Assembly (NCBI RefSeq): GCF_900129285.1
Contig: NZ_FQUW01000010.1
Span: forward strand, 49,718 to 113,717
DNA: 64,000 nt
Direction of reading: 5' to 3'
From: Desulfofundulus australicus DSM 11792
GTDB taxonomy: Bacteria > Bacillota > Desulfotomaculia > Desulfotomaculales > Desulfovirgulaceae
Below are positions 1-8,785 of this stretch, piece by piece (positions within the stretch are counted from its first letter, which is position 1; each line of letters starts with the position of its first letter). The notes beneath the pieces were generated by a model. That model worked only from the letters and a program-made list of their open reading frames with translations, was not told the DNA's origin and ran no database searches. A program made the translations under genes and the position numbers.

Positions 1-32
1 ACCCGGATACGGTTATCCTGGTTCTGGAGTAG
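1..32 (+). CDS. 3' end of an upstream gene (possibly biotin carrier)
   Basis: The third forward frame is open from the window edge to a TAG at 30-32 and ends in the residues PDTVILVLE. A hydrophobic 'VILVLE' terminus is typical of biotinyl (lipoyl-like) carrier domains, and biotin carriers are the usual neighbours of Na+-translocating decarboxylase beta subunits. Only nine residues are visible, so this is a suggestion from position and terminal sequence. Confidence 0.35.
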   Translation, partial: PDTVILVLE

Positions 33-48
33 GGGAGGGGGAATGGCC

Positions 49-1164
49 ATGCTGGAGCAGTTGACCCAGGTCATCAACAGCACAGGGTTTCTCAGCTTAA
101 CCCCGGGCAATTTAATCATGTGGATCATTGCCTTTATCCTCATGTACCTGGCCATAAAAAAAGGGGTCGAGCCCCTTTTGCTGGTACCGATCAGTTTTGG
201 CATTTTCGCCGCCAATTTCCCCCTCACCGGGTTAATGGAACAGGGGGGGCTGTTCTATATGTTCTTTCATAACGGGATTCAGAACGAATTAATCCCCCCC
301 CTGATCTTCCTCGGCCTGGGAGCCATGACCGACTTCGGTCCGGTAATTGCCAACCCCAAGACTTTACTGCTGGGTGCAGCCGCCCAGCTGGGAGTTTACG
401 CAGCCTTTTTCACCGCCCTGTTATTTGGTTTTGACATTGCCGAAGCGGCTGTTATAGGCATTATCGGCGGTGCGGACGGTCCCACCACCATCTTCCTTTC
501 GGCCAACCTGGCTCCGCATCTGATGGGAGCGGTTTCCGTAGCCGCTTATTCCTACATGGCCCTGGTACCCCTGATTATCCCCCCGGTGGCCAGGCTGCTG
601 ACCACCCCTAAAGAAAGGGCCATGGTGATGAAGCAAATGCGCCCGGTGAGCAAGGGAGAAAAAATCCTCTTTCCCCTGCTGGCCAGCCTGGTGATTATCC
701 TGCTGGTGCCCAAATCGGCACCCCTGATCGCCATGTTCATGCTGGGCAACCTGTTCATGGAATCGGGTGTGGTCCAGCGCCTCACCGACGTTTCGCGCAA
801 TGAGCTGATGAATATTGTGACCATCATTCTGGGCCTGGGCGTGGGTGCCACCATGTCCGCGGAAAATTTCCTCAAGCCCCAGACCATTTACATCTTCATT
901 CTCGGCATTGTGGCCTTTGCCTTTGCGTCTGCGGGCGGCATCCTGATCGCCAAGATCATGAACTTGTTTACGACGAACAAGGTCAACCCGTTGATCGGTG
1001 CGGCAGGAGTATCCGCAGTTCCTATGGCCGCCCGGGTGGTGCACCAGCTGGGCGCAGAAGCCAACCCGCAGAACTACCTGCTCATGCACGCCATGGGGCC
1101 AAACGTGGCCGGCGTAATCGGCACGGCCGTGGCCGCCGGAGCCTTCCTCACGGCCATCCATTAA
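49..1164 (+). CDS. Na+-translocating decarboxylase beta subunit (OadB/GcdB/MmdB family)
   Basis: An integral membrane subunit of a biotin-dependent sodium-pumping decarboxylase, which couples decarboxylation of a carboxybiotin carrier to Na+ export. The 371-residue product has the family length and about nine to ten hydrophobic segments. It carries the conserved GGADGPT motif, whose Asp is essential in this family, followed by a re-entrant hydrophobic stretch, and a C-terminal HAMGPNVAGVIGTA block. I chose the second ATG (49) because AGGGGAGGGGG then sits at normal spacing; the ATG at 43 would leave almost no spacer. The substrate (oxaloacetate, methylmalonyl-CoA or glutaconyl-CoA) cannot be told from this subunit. 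It probably ends an operon, since a strong terminator follows. Confidence 0.93.
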   Translation: MLEQLTQVINSTGFLSLTPGNLIMWIIAFILMYLAIKKGVEPLLLVPISFGIFAANFPLTGLMEQGGLFYMFFHNGIQNELIPPLIFLGLGAMTDFGPVIANPKTLLLGAAAQLGVYAAFFTALLFGFDIAEAAVIGIIGGADGPTTIFLSANLAPHLMGAVSVAAYSYMALVPLIIPPVARLLTTPKERAMVMKQMRPVSKGEKILFPLLASLVIILLVPKSAPLIAMFMLGNLFMESGVVQRLTDVSRNELMNIVTIILGLGVGATMSAENFLKPQTIYIFILGIVAFAFASAGGILIAKIMNLFTTNKVNPLIGAAGVSAVPMAARVVHQLGAEANPQNYLLMHAMGPNVAGVIGTAVAAGAFLTAIH

Positions 1165-1184
1165 AACAAAACCCCTTTGGCGCA

Positions 1185-1221
1185 CCGGGGAACCCCACAG
1201 AGTTCCCCGGATTTTTGTTTT
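1185..1221 (+). terminator. intrinsic terminator after the decarboxylase subunit
   Basis: A nine-base perfect stem (CCGGGGAAC paired with GTTCCCCGG) with an eight-base loop is followed by ATTTTTGTTTT. It lies 20 bases after the decarboxylase stop. Confidence 0.85.
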
Positions 1222-1242
1222 ACTAAAGGCTGCTCATTTAGC

Positions 1243-2493
1243 TTAAGAAGCAGGGGCATGCTGGTGGCGCAGCAACCGCCTGCCCAGGAAAAGTAAAATC
1301 AGCAGGGCCAGACCGCCGCCCAGGGCAAACCCGGCCGGGGCGCCCCAAAAGCTGGCCACAGTACCGCTCAAGAAATTACCTACCGGTGCCAGCCCGATGA
1401 AAACCAGGGAATATACGCTCATCACCCGGCCCCGCAGGTGATCGGAAACGTTAATCTGGATGGTGGTATTGGCGGAAGCGCTGAAAATACTTACCGTAAA
1501 GCCGGCAAAGCAGAGCAACACTAAAGCCGGATAATGATAGCGGACCAGGGCCAGCAGGAGCTCACATACGGATAAGCCGGCAGCGGCAGCCAGGAGCAAC
1601 CTGGCCCGGGGACCGCGATTGCTGAGGTAGGCCAGGGTAAGGGCGCCGGCAAAGGCCCCCAGCCCCGTGGCAGACATGAGAAAGCCGAAGCCCTGTGCCT
1701 CCCAGTGCAGCACGTCCCGGGCAAAAACAGGCACCAGCACGTTAAAGTTGAAGGTTAAGGTGCTCATAGCGCCTACCATGGCCAGGACAATGAACACCAC
1801 CGGGCTGGAACGGATATAAACAAGCCCTTCCCGCACCTCCTCCCACAGGTTTTTCTGCTCTTCCCGGGCAACCTTTTCCTCATTTAAACGGATCAATAGA
1901 AGGCCGGCCAGCACAAATAAGAAGCTGGCCGCATTGGCCAGGAAACAGGCGGCAATACCCACCGTATTGATAACCAGGCCGGCCACAGCCGGGCCAATGA
2001 TGCGCGCCCCGTTGAACACGGAAGAGTTGAGGGCAATGGCATTCATCAGATCCTCCCGGTCCACCAGCTCGATCACAAAGGCCTGCCTTGCCGGCATATC
2101 CAGGGAATTCATCGTTCCCAGCAGGAATGCCAGCACCGCCACATGCCAGTACTGGACCACGTGAAAAAGGGTGAGCAAACCCAGGGCAAGGGCAATGAGC
2201 ATGGACATGCCCTGGGTAAACAACAAAAGCGGGCGCCTGGGCAGGCGGTCGGCCACAGCGCCGGTAAACAGGGCGAAGAGGAGAAGCGGGATGAATTGCA
2301 GGGCTCCCACCAGCCCCAGCAAAAACGGGGAACCGGTCAGCTCCAGCACCAGCCAGGATTGGGCCATGTTCTGCATCCACGTACCCACCAGGGAAACACA
2401 CTGACCCATCCAGAACAACCGGAAATTTCTGTGACGAAGTGAGGACAACATGATTTTGATACCAGGATCTTTTTTTCTTTCCCCGCGACTCAT
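1243..2493 (-). CDS. MFS transporter of the MFS_3/DUF894 type
   Basis: A 12-helix major facilitator protein of about 416 residues, probably an exporter. It opens with LRHRNFRLFWMGQCVSLVG and WMQNMAQSWLVLELTGSP, which are characteristic of the enterobactin-exporter-like MFS_3 group. Helices alternate with the basic loop ADRLPRRPLL between TM2 and TM3. The start at 2493 is preceded by AAAAGGTG; the longer reading frame up to 2670 would overlap the divergent gene's start and its first 59 residues look non-coding. A shorter start at 2451 is possible. It is transcribed divergently from the beta-propeller gene. No substrate can be inferred. Confidence 0.85.
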   Translation of the reverse strand: MSRGERKKDPGIKIMLSSLRHRNFRLFWMGQCVSLVGTWMQNMAQSWLVLELTGSPFLLGLVGALQFIPLLLFALFTGAVADRLPRRPLLLFTQGMSMLIALALGLLTLFHVVQYWHVAVLAFLLGTMNSLDMPARQAFVIELVDREDLMNAIALNSSVFNGARIIGPAVAGLVINTVGIAACFLANAASFLFVLAGLLLIRLNEEKVAREEQKNLWEEVREGLVYIRSSPVVFIVLAMVGAMSTLTFNFNVLVPVFARDVLHWEAQGFGFLMSATGLGAFAGALTLAYLSNRGPRARLLLAAAAGLSVCELLLALVRYHYPALVLLCFAGFTVSIFSASANTTIQINVSDHLRGRVMSVYSLVFIGLAPVGNFLSGTVASFWGAPAGFALGGGLALLILLFLGRRLLRHQHAPAS

Positions 2494-2664
2494 CCGGGCA
2501 AACACCTTTTCCAGTTTATTTTTAGATTTAGTTATACATTCAGGCTCCGGGGTCCAATTCCTGCCGGCAGCCCTATCCCCGCCGGAAGAAAAGGGAACTT
2601 TTGACACGGCCTTTACGTCATAACCTGTGAACGACCCGGCAAAAAAAGATAAGGAGGAGGAGAA

Positions 2665-4755
2665 ATGCAAAGGTGGATTGCCCTGTTCATTTGTGCTGTC
2701 TTTATCCTGGCTGCCGGCATAACCCTGTGTGGCAGCGCGTCACCTCTACCGGCCCGGGCCGCGGAAATTAAAAGTTTTGCCTCTTACGGGGAACTGGTGA
2801 ATTACATCCACCAGAACACTAACCTGGCCCGTGAAATCGACCGGCTCCTGACCGGTGGGGAACGTGCCGCCCCGGCATTGACCTATGGTGTCCCCCGGGA
2901 TACCATACGGGCCATGAAAGGGGGGGAAAATGTAAAGGACTCCGGCAAAGAGCCGCCGGCAGCGGACTTTTCCCGCACCAACGTTCAGGTAACCGGGGTG
3001 GATGAGGCAGACGCGGTGAAAAGTGACGGCCGTTACCTGTACCTCCTCTCCGGTAGCAAGGTGGTTATTGTCCGGGCCTACCCGGCCGGGGAAGCGAAAA
3101 TAATCTCCACCATCTCCTGCGAAGGCCAGCCGCTGGAGATTTTAATCAATAATAGCAGGGTGGTGGTGTTTGGCTACCAGGCCGGGCAACCGGGGATCTT
3201 TATCCGGGTCTATAATGTGGAAAACAAAAATAAACCCGTACTGGAAAGTAACATTACCTGCCGGGCAGATTACGTCACTTCCCGTATGATTGGGGATTAT
3301 GTTTATGCAATCCTGAATATGCCTGTTTATTCCGGCGCGGATCCCGCCGGCGGGGTGGAACTTCCTGCCATCAACATTAACGGACGGGCCGAAGTCATTC
3401 CCCCCTCAAAGATTTACTATTTCCCCCACCCGGATTATGCCTATTGCTATACCACCATCCTGACCATAAATCTGCGGGACAACAAAATAACCAGCAAAAC
3501 ATTCCTTACCGGTATTTCGCAAAATATTTATGCCTCTTTAGAAAATATCTATCTTACCGGTTTTAAGACTCCGGATTATATAGCCTTCACCAACCGCCTC
3601 CTGGATGATGTGACCCGGCTGGTACCGCCCGGGGTGGGGAAAAAACTGGCCGACCTTAAGAAGGTGGAGGACCCGGCCCGGCAATTACAGCAACTGGATG
3701 TGCTGCTCGATAATTATCTCCAGACACTGGATGAGCAGAGAGCAAATGCTTTGAGAACGAAGCTATTCGCCCTGCACCAGAAATGGGAGGAAGATCTGGC
3801 CCGCGAAAGGGATAAGACGGTTATCCACAAGCTGGCCGTCAACCAGGACCGGGTTGATTACCTCTGCCGGGGTGAAGTGCCCGGCCACGTCCTGAACCAG
3901 TTTTCCATGGACGAACACCGGGGAATGTTCAGAATAGCCACCACCAGCACCGGCACTTCCATCTTCAGCGGGCAGGTGATACCAAAAAACAACATCTATA
4001 TACTGGATAAAAACCTGCGCCCCGTCGGGAAGTTAGAGGGGCTGGCTCCCACCGAAAGAATCTACGCCGCCCGGTTTATGGGTGACCGGGCCTACCTGGT
4101 TACCTTCCGGAACGTGGATCCACTTTTTGTGGTGGACTTAAAGAACCCGCGGCAGCCCGTACTGGCCGGCGAATTAAAAATACCCGGCTACTCCACCTAC
4201 CTGCACGCGTATGATGAAAATTATCTGATTGGTATCGGCAGGGAGGTCAAGGCAGGGGATGGAACGGTTGAGCAGCCGAGACCCCTTATCTTCCCACCCC
4301 CCACCCCCCGGGAAGAAGGGTTGAAAATTTCACTTTTTGACGTGAGCAATCCGGCCAGCCCCAGGGAAAAGGCCAGCTATGTCATCAGCGGCCAGGACGC
4401 CGATTCACCGGCACTTTATGATCACAGGGCCGTACTCTTCGATCGTTCCAGGAACTTGCTGGTCATTCCCGTATCCTTTTCTCCTCCCGTCCGTATTTTA
4501 ACTTCCGCGGGAGAACAAGCACCTCCGGCCAGATTCTGGTACGGGGCATACGTTTTCAACATCTCCCCGGAGGGCGGGATAAAGCTGAAGGGGAAAGTAG
4601 CCCACGGCAGCGGCAGTTACCGGGAAGGGGAAGAAGCCACACCCGTTAAAAGGGCGCTGTATATCGAGGATGTGCTTTATACCATCTCGGACCATCTGGT
4701 CAAAATGAACGACCTCAGCAGCCTGAAGGAATTGAAGCAACTCCGCCTGAAATAA
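2665..4755 (+). CDS. secreted beta-propeller domain protein (COG4880-like)
   Basis: A 696-residue exported protein. Residues 1-32 are a signal peptide (basic start, hydrophobic core, Ala-rich end). The motif FSRTNVQVTGVDEADAVKSD near residue 105 is the hallmark of secreted proteins with a C-terminal beta-propeller distantly related to WD40. Blade-like repeats follow (YLYLLSGSKVVIV; VYAILNMPVY; YLVTFRNVDPLFVVDL; LISLFDVSN-type 'DVSNPASPRE'). A charged, helical insert lies near residues 310-390. The start has a perfect AAGGAGGAGGA site. The family's role is unknown; it is commonly extracellular or wall-associated. The gene stands alone. Confidence 0.85.
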   Translation: MQRWIALFICAVFILAAGITLCGSASPLPARAAEIKSFASYGELVNYIHQNTNLAREIDRLLTGGERAAPALTYGVPRDTIRAMKGGENVKDSGKEPPAADFSRTNVQVTGVDEADAVKSDGRYLYLLSGSKVVIVRAYPAGEAKIISTISCEGQPLEILINNSRVVVFGYQAGQPGIFIRVYNVENKNKPVLESNITCRADYVTSRMIGDYVYAILNMPVYSGADPAGGVELPAININGRAEVIPPSKIYYFPHPDYAYCYTTILTINLRDNKITSKTFLTGISQNIYASLENIYLTGFKTPDYIAFTNRLLDDVTRLVPPGVGKKLADLKKVEDPARQLQQLDVLLDNYLQTLDEQRANALRTKLFALHQKWEEDLARERDKTVIHKLAVNQDRVDYLCRGEVPGHVLNQFSMDEHRGMFRIATTSTGTSIFSGQVIPKNNIYILDKNLRPVGKLEGLAPTERIYAARFMGDRAYLVTFRNVDPLFVVDLKNPRQPVLAGELKIPGYSTYLHAYDENYLIGIGREVKAGDGTVEQPRPLIFPPPTPREEGLKISLFDVSNPASPREKASYVISGQDADSPALYDHRAVLFDRSRNLLVIPVSFSPPVRILTSAGEQAPPARFWYGAYVFNISPEGGIKLKGKVAHGSGSYREGEEATPVKRALYIEDVLYTISDHLVKMNDLSSLKELKQLRLK

Positions 4756-4806
4756 CCTAATATCTCCAGATCTACGGGCCACCCGGAAGGGTGGCCATGT
4801 GACTTC

Positions 4807-5432
4807 TTAAAGCAAATAGAGCCTGTCCCCCGCATCCCCCAGCCCGGGTACTATATAGCCGAGGTCGTTCAGTTCCGGATCTATATGCGGACCCCGGGAA
4901 ATTTCAGACTGACCTGCGTTATCCCGGCTTCCACGGCAAACCCGCAAACCAGCACCACCTTGCCGGGTGAGTATCCCCGCAACTGCAGCAGTTCCAGCAC
5001 TTTCACGCTGCTGTTTCCCGTGGCCAGCATCGGATCCAGGATAAAAACGTGATCGTATTCCATCGCGTTTAAAGGCACTGAACTCAAATATACTTCCGCT
5101 TCCAGGGTATCGTGGTTTCTGGCAACCCCCACGTGGGCCACCCTGGCCCGGGGCAGAAACTCCAGAAAACAGTCCAGAAAACCGAGACCCGCCCGCAGCA
5201 CGGGCACCAGCAGGCATCTGGAGGAATCCACCTCTTCAACCCGGGTCTCCACCCCGAGAGGTGTTACCACGGTGGTTTCCCTGGTGGACAGGTGGCGGGT
5301 CGCCTCAACGGCCAGAATCAACCCCAGTTCCCTTAAAGCCCTGCGAAACAGCTCGGTGTTGGTTTCCCGGTCCCGCAGGGTCCTCAGCCGGTCACTTACC
5401 AGGGGATGCTTTACCAGTATGACAGAACTCAC
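4807..5432 (-). pseudogene. upp: uracil phosphoribosyltransferase, disrupted by a deletion/frameshift
   Basis: The homologous enzyme makes UMP from uracil and PRPP. A GTG at 5432 with GGGAGG upstream opens a frame reading HPLVSDRLRTLRDRETNT, then [12 protein letters not shown] and the PRPP loop DPMLATGNS, all UPRT landmarks. That frame stops at 4881 just after FPGVRI. The expected C-terminus ([21 protein letters not shown]) continues in another frame down to 4807. Compared with the family, the residues between 'I' and 'D' of the uracil-binding loop (normally I-Y-x-A-A-x-D) are missing: only two bases remain where fifteen are expected, which suggests a 13-base deletion near 4886. It is either a true pseudogene or an assembly error. 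The GC content matches the neighbours. Confidence 0.8.
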
Positions 5433-5474
5433 CTTATAACCTCCCGAACAGATCATTTTCTTACACAGGCAGGC

Positions 5475-5505
5475 ATTATACCTATACGACAAAAAAGGCA
5501 AAAAC
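5475..5505 (-). promoter_or_regulatory. promoter of the upp remnant
   Basis: A perfect TATAAT (minus strand, 5475-5480) lies about 45 bases before the GTG start, with a T-rich TTTTGC-like -35 about 17 bases upstream. The -10 is convincing and the -35 is weak. Confidence 0.5.
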
Positions 5506-5554
5506 CTTTCTGTTAATTCCCCATGCCGCAAATGATGCACCCGGCCCTTACCCC

Positions 5555-5583
5555 TTGACCCAGAACTTCCTGGATGTTAAATT
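5555..5583 (+). promoter_or_regulatory. sigma-A promoter of the thymidylate-synthase-like gene
   Basis: TTGACC, a 17-base spacer and TAAATT, 37 bases before the start codon at 5620. Confidence 0.6.
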
Positions 5584-5619
5584 CATACCGTACCCATACC
5601 AAGAAAAGGAGAGTCCGGC

Positions 5620-6366
5620 ATGGTGGAAGAAAACAGGGAATACCTGGAGCCAGTTTTTATCCGGGCCAGAAACCTGCCCGAAGCCTGGTACCTGCTCTTA
5701 AAAAAATTGTTTGAAATTGACGCCTACACCTATTTCCCCGAATGGGGCGGTGGCGCCGATGAACAGGGTCGCTGCGACAACAGCCGGCGGGAATTTGATT
5801 TCATAACCTGCCAGATCACCCACCCCTGGGAGCGGCCCCTCTGCGATATCCTGCCGCCCGGGCTGGGAATTCCCGCTCCGCCCACCACCATGGACAAGAT
5901 TGAGGAATATTTTGCCACCTATATCCTCAATCCATACAAAGGAGAGAGCGAATCTTACACTTACGGGGAACGGATCTGCCAGCAGGTGGAAGACCTGATC
6001 CGTTTTTATCGTACTTACGGCTTCGATCATGTCAAGGGGTGTATTGAAGTCGCTTCCCCGTCCGATCTGGCCAGGGGGAAGTCCCTGCCCTGCCTCCGGT
6101 TAATCGATACCAAGATCCGCCTGGACAGGAAGGCCGGCGTCTACCGGATGCACTTTTATGTTTACTTCCGGGCCTGGGATCTCTGGGGCGGTTTCCCGGT
6201 TAACATGGGAGGACTGCAGCTGTTTAAAGAATGGCTGATAGAGCAGATAGGACCTCACCCCAGAACAGGCATACCCCTGGAAGATGGGGAAATGATCGTC
6301 ATGTCCAAGAGCCTCAACGTGCGCGGCCACATGGAACCCTTCGCTCGCGCCAGGGTCGGCCTGTAA
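5620..6366 (+). CDS. thymidylate synthase superfamily protein, archaeal-like
   Basis: A 248-residue protein with weak overall similarity to ThyA but the right catalytic pattern. Seen in sequence: SLPCLRLID with Cys158 as the candidate nucleophile, then RAWDLWGGFPVN, where Arg184, Asp187 and Asn195 have the same spacing (3 and 8 residues) as Arg166, Asp169 and Asn177 of E. coli ThyA. The Asn favours dUMP over dCMP as substrate. YTYGERI near residue 113 matches the YTYxERL element of archaeal enzymes, and the N-terminal RNLPEAWYLLLKKL block also fits them. The AAGGAGAG ribosome site is well placed. It probably makes dTMP, but the canonical folate-binding C-terminus is not obvious, so a related pyrimidine-modifying role is possible. 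The neighbour upp remnant is also a pyrimidine gene. Confidence 0.6.
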   Translation: MVEENREYLEPVFIRARNLPEAWYLLLKKLFEIDAYTYFPEWGGGADEQGRCDNSRREFDFITCQITHPWERPLCDILPPGLGIPAPPTTMDKIEEYFATYILNPYKGESESYTYGERICQQVEDLIRFYRTYGFDHVKGCIEVASPSDLARGKSLPCLRLIDTKIRLDRKAGVYRMHFYVYFRAWDLWGGFPVNMGGLQLFKEWLIEQIGPHPRTGIPLEDGEMIVMSKSLNVRGHMEPFARARVGL

Positions 6367-6482
6367 AACAAAAACTCAGCAGGTGGAGATGTCTTTGCCG
6401 GCTTCTTCGATGTATCCCTGGATTTCCTGGTAAGCCCACGATTACCCGCGAGGGAAATATAATTGAAAGGGGGGAACGATCC

Positions 6483-6956
6483 ATGTCCGAGCAACTGCTG
6501 AAAGAGATCCTCGGTGAATTAAAGGCCTTGAATCAATGTGTCGGCAATATGGACCAACGCATCGGCAACGTGGAGCAGCGCATCGGCAGCCTCGAACAAG
6601 GCCAGGAGGAGCTCGCCAGGCGCATGGAACGAATGGAACAGCGCATCAGCAACGTTGAGCAGGGCCAGCAGGAGCTTGTCAAGCGCGTCAGCGGCCTGGA
6701 GCAGGGCCAGCAGGAGCTCGCCGGGCGCATGGAACGAATGGAAGCCCTTATCGAAAACGAAATCATCGATAAGATCCGCGCCCTCTTCGATGCCCGCGCA
6801 GTTCACATGGATTATTTCGTCAGCATCAGGAACTCCGTGGCCAGAATCGAAGAGAGAGTCGAGCACCTTGCACGAAGACAAGTAGAAACTTTTATCAAGC
6901 TGGAAGAGCACGACCGGGAAATCAGGCTCCTGCGCCTGGAAATGTCCGGTCATTGA
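6483..6956 (+). CDS. coiled-coil heptad-repeat protein of unknown function
   Basis: A 157-residue soluble, highly charged protein. Residues 8-85 are a chain of heptads built from variants of 'RIGNVEQ', 'SLEQGQEELARRMERME' and 'NVEQGQQELVKRV'. A second helical region (residues 95-157) carries RNSVARIEERVEHLARRQVE. This is a long parallel coiled coil with no enzyme motif. A 36-base DNA unit is repeated nearly exactly at about 6603 and 6708, so the gene may change length by recombination. The start at 6483 has AAAGGGGGGAA upstream. A structural or oligomerisation role is likely; no specific function can be assigned. Confidence 0.75.
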   Translation: MSEQLLKEILGELKALNQCVGNMDQRIGNVEQRIGSLEQGQEELARRMERMEQRISNVEQGQQELVKRVSGLEQGQQELAGRMERMEALIENEIIDKIRALFDARAVHMDYFVSIRNSVARIEERVEHLARRQVETFIKLEEHDREIRLLRLEMSGH

Positions 6957-7005
6957 TCCTTTGCTTATTGCGAGACTTAAATGACAGAAACTTAAATGAC
7001 AAATA

Positions 7006-7046
7006 AAAGACCGCCTCAGGGTTTAACCTGAAGACGGTCTTTTTTC
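7006..7046. terminator. bidirectional intrinsic terminator
   Basis: AAAAGACCG(C/T)CT... pairs with its inverse across a short loop (arms 7006-7020 and 7027-7041), with T runs on both strands. It serves the coiled-coil gene (+) and the tRNA-Arg transcript (-); the tRNA CCA end abuts the hairpin tail. Confidence 0.85.
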
Positions 7047-7123
<77 letters not shown>

Positions 7124-7172
7124 ATGAGCGGGAGCTGCTTACCTGCAGCCCCCTTTTTGATTCCCGGTTAAT

Positions 7173-7201
7173 ATTATACAATACTAAGTTTTGGACAGCA
7201 A
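7173..7201 (-). promoter_or_regulatory. promoter of tRNA-Arg
   Basis: TTGCTG, 17-base spacer, TATAAT on the minus strand, about 50 bases before the tRNA 5' end. Confidence 0.7.
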
Positions 7202-7219
7202 CAACCTGTGCAAAGCATT

Positions 7220-8149
7220 TTACATCTCCTGTACCTGCGGCTGGATCAGGGGGTCGAGCCCGGCCTTCTGCATCAGGCGGCAGAAAAGGCAGGTACCGGC
7301 CGTCGTCGGCTGGCCACAGAGGGAGCACTCTTTTAATTCCACGGGAGTATCGGTGAAATTCCTGCGCCCCCTATCCCAGAAACCAAAGAGGAATCTTTGC
7401 TTGGTACCGGGCATTTTTTCTTCCAGAGAGTTAATTAATTCTTTATAGGCCAGAGATGTTGCTCCCCTGGCCAGCGGACAGTCATCGGCCAGAAAATCAA
7501 TCCCCTTCAACCGGCAGTACGTTTCCGTCTCCAGCTCTCCCAGGCGTACCAGCGGCTTAACCTTTGCCGGAAGGCGGGCATGGGTTGAAGGCAGGTGAGG
7601 GTACTGGCGGGCCAGATATCCCTCCTGCCAGCCAAATAAATTGCCCAGCAGGGCCGCCGTTTCGTCATCCAGGTTATGCCCCGTAGCCACCACCCGGTAG
7701 CCCTTCTGCTGGACCACCAGGTTCATCAGGTACCTTTTTACCGTTCCGCATACAGAGCAGCTCACCCGGCGGGTACGCCGCACAATTTCCCTCATATTGG
7801 TGCCGTACATATCTTCCAGCGAAAGGATATACAGCCTGGCTCCCCGGCTGGCAGCAAAATTTTCGCAAATCCGCCGGGAACCCGTGGAATATTCTCCTAT
7901 ACCCAGGTCAACGTGCAACCCGTCGGCATTATATCCCAGGGATAACAGGGCATCCCACAGGGCCATGCTGTCCTTGCCACCGGAAACGGCAACCAGTATT
8001 CTTTCATCACTGGAAAACATATTATATTTCTTAATGGCCCTGGCTACCTGTCTCAAAAAGTATTCTATAAAATGCTCTTTACAAAAGGCCGTATTATTCG
8101 ATTTGAGATCAATTGCCGGCTCCCCTTTGCATTTTATACAACGTCGCAT
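7220..8149 (-). CDS. TtuA-like tRNA 2-thiolation PP-loop protein (TIGR00269 family)
   Basis: An adenylating sulfur-insertion enzyme that would thiolate a tRNA base (2-thiouridine54 in TtuA, 2-thiocytidine32 in the related TtcA). The 309-residue product shows an N-terminal zinc ribbon (CIKCKGEP ... AFCKEH), the ATP PP-loop SGGKDS at residues 56-61, a central CSVCG, the GHNLDDE motif typical of this family, and a C-terminal zinc finger (CSLCG ... CLFC). These cysteines fit two zinc ribbons and an Fe-S site. The ATG at 8149 is preferred over a TTG six bases upstream because GAGGG then has normal spacing. It lies between two tRNA genes. The TtuA assignment is firmer than the exact base modified. 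Confidence 0.82.
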   Translation of the reverse strand: MRRCIKCKGEPAIDLKSNNTAFCKEHFIEYFLRQVARAIKKYNMFSSDERILVAVSGGKDSMALWDALLSLGYNADGLHVDLGIGEYSTGSRRICENFAASRGARLYILSLEDMYGTNMREIVRRTRRVSCSVCGTVKRYLMNLVVQQKGYRVVATGHNLDDETAALLGNLFGWQEGYLARQYPHLPSTHARLPAKVKPLVRLGELETETYCRLKGIDFLADDCPLARGATSLAYKELINSLEEKMPGTKQRFLFGFWDRGRRNFTDTPVELKECSLCGQPTTAGTCLFCRLMQKAGLDPLIQPQVQEM

Positions 8150-8243
8150 GGTCAACCACCCTCTTTCTTTTACTGATAATGAAAGGGGAGGGACGCGGAG
8201 TACCGGCCTGACAACACCCCGAGAACTTCCTCATATCAATAGT

Positions 8244-8317
8244 TGGAGCGGGTGATGGGAATCGAACCCACGTACCCGGCTTGGAAGGCCGGTGCTCTAC
8301 CATTGAGCTACACCCGC
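8244..8317 (-). tRNA. tRNA-Gly (anticodon TCC), CCA encoded
   Basis: Cloverleaf on the minus strand: acceptor GCGGGTG/CACCCGC, D arm TAGCTCAATGGTAGAGCA, anticodon stem CCGGC..GCCGG with TCC, T arm GTGGGTTCGATTCCCAT. Discriminator T is followed by genomic CCA. Confidence 0.97.
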
Positions 8318-8357
8318 TCGCACGAGAAAAATATTTTTAGTTGCCGGCAGCAAGTAT

Positions 8358-8386
8358 ATTATAGCGAAAACAATCCGTGAAGTCAA
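8358..8386 (-). promoter_or_regulatory. promoter of tRNA-Gly
   Basis: TTGACT, 17-base spacer, TATAAT on the minus strand, about 40 bases before the tRNA. Confidence 0.8.
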
Positions 8387-8500
8387 AACAATTATCTGGG
8401 AAAGGATTAAAAACTTTTCGGTATTTGATAGGATTTTTCCCCTTCAAATTACTGCAGGACAGGCATATTACAAGACGGGCCTGCATAATTGACAGGTCTG

Positions 8501-8683
8501 CTAGACAGGAGCCTGCTTTTTGCGGCCCTTATTTAAATAAACATCTTCTTCCAGCTTAACAGTTTTTATGGCTTCGTATATTAAAACCGGCTGGCCATTT
8601 TCCACCCGCAACCTGACCTCCCCCCACCCAAGCTGCCGGATGAACTTTATCAACTGCACTTCCCGGTTGGTAAAACTTTGCAT
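8501..8683 (-). CDS. small DUF2292 (YezD-like) protein
   Basis: A 60-residue protein reading REVQLIKFIRQLGWGEVRLRVENGQ then PVLIYEAIKTVKLEE. The pattern of a helix, 'WGEVRLRVENG' and a strand ending near a basic tail matches the DUF2292/YezD family, found in Firmicutes often near sulfur genes. Its function is unknown. The ATG at 8683 has GAGGG at ideal spacing; a longer reading to 8755 lacks a ribosome site. A good promoter and an operator-like palindrome lie upstream. Confidence 0.7.
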   Translation of the reverse strand: MQSFTNREVQLIKFIRQLGWGEVRLRVENGQPVLIYEAIKTVKLEEDVYLNKGRKKQAPV

Positions 8684-8785
8684 GGTACCGCCCTCTTTTA
8701 CCATCTTTCTTACCCCCTGGAGGTTTTCTCCGGCACCCACCAAATTAAATCCCATTAACTGGACCCTGCAATAAAAATTGGAGTC

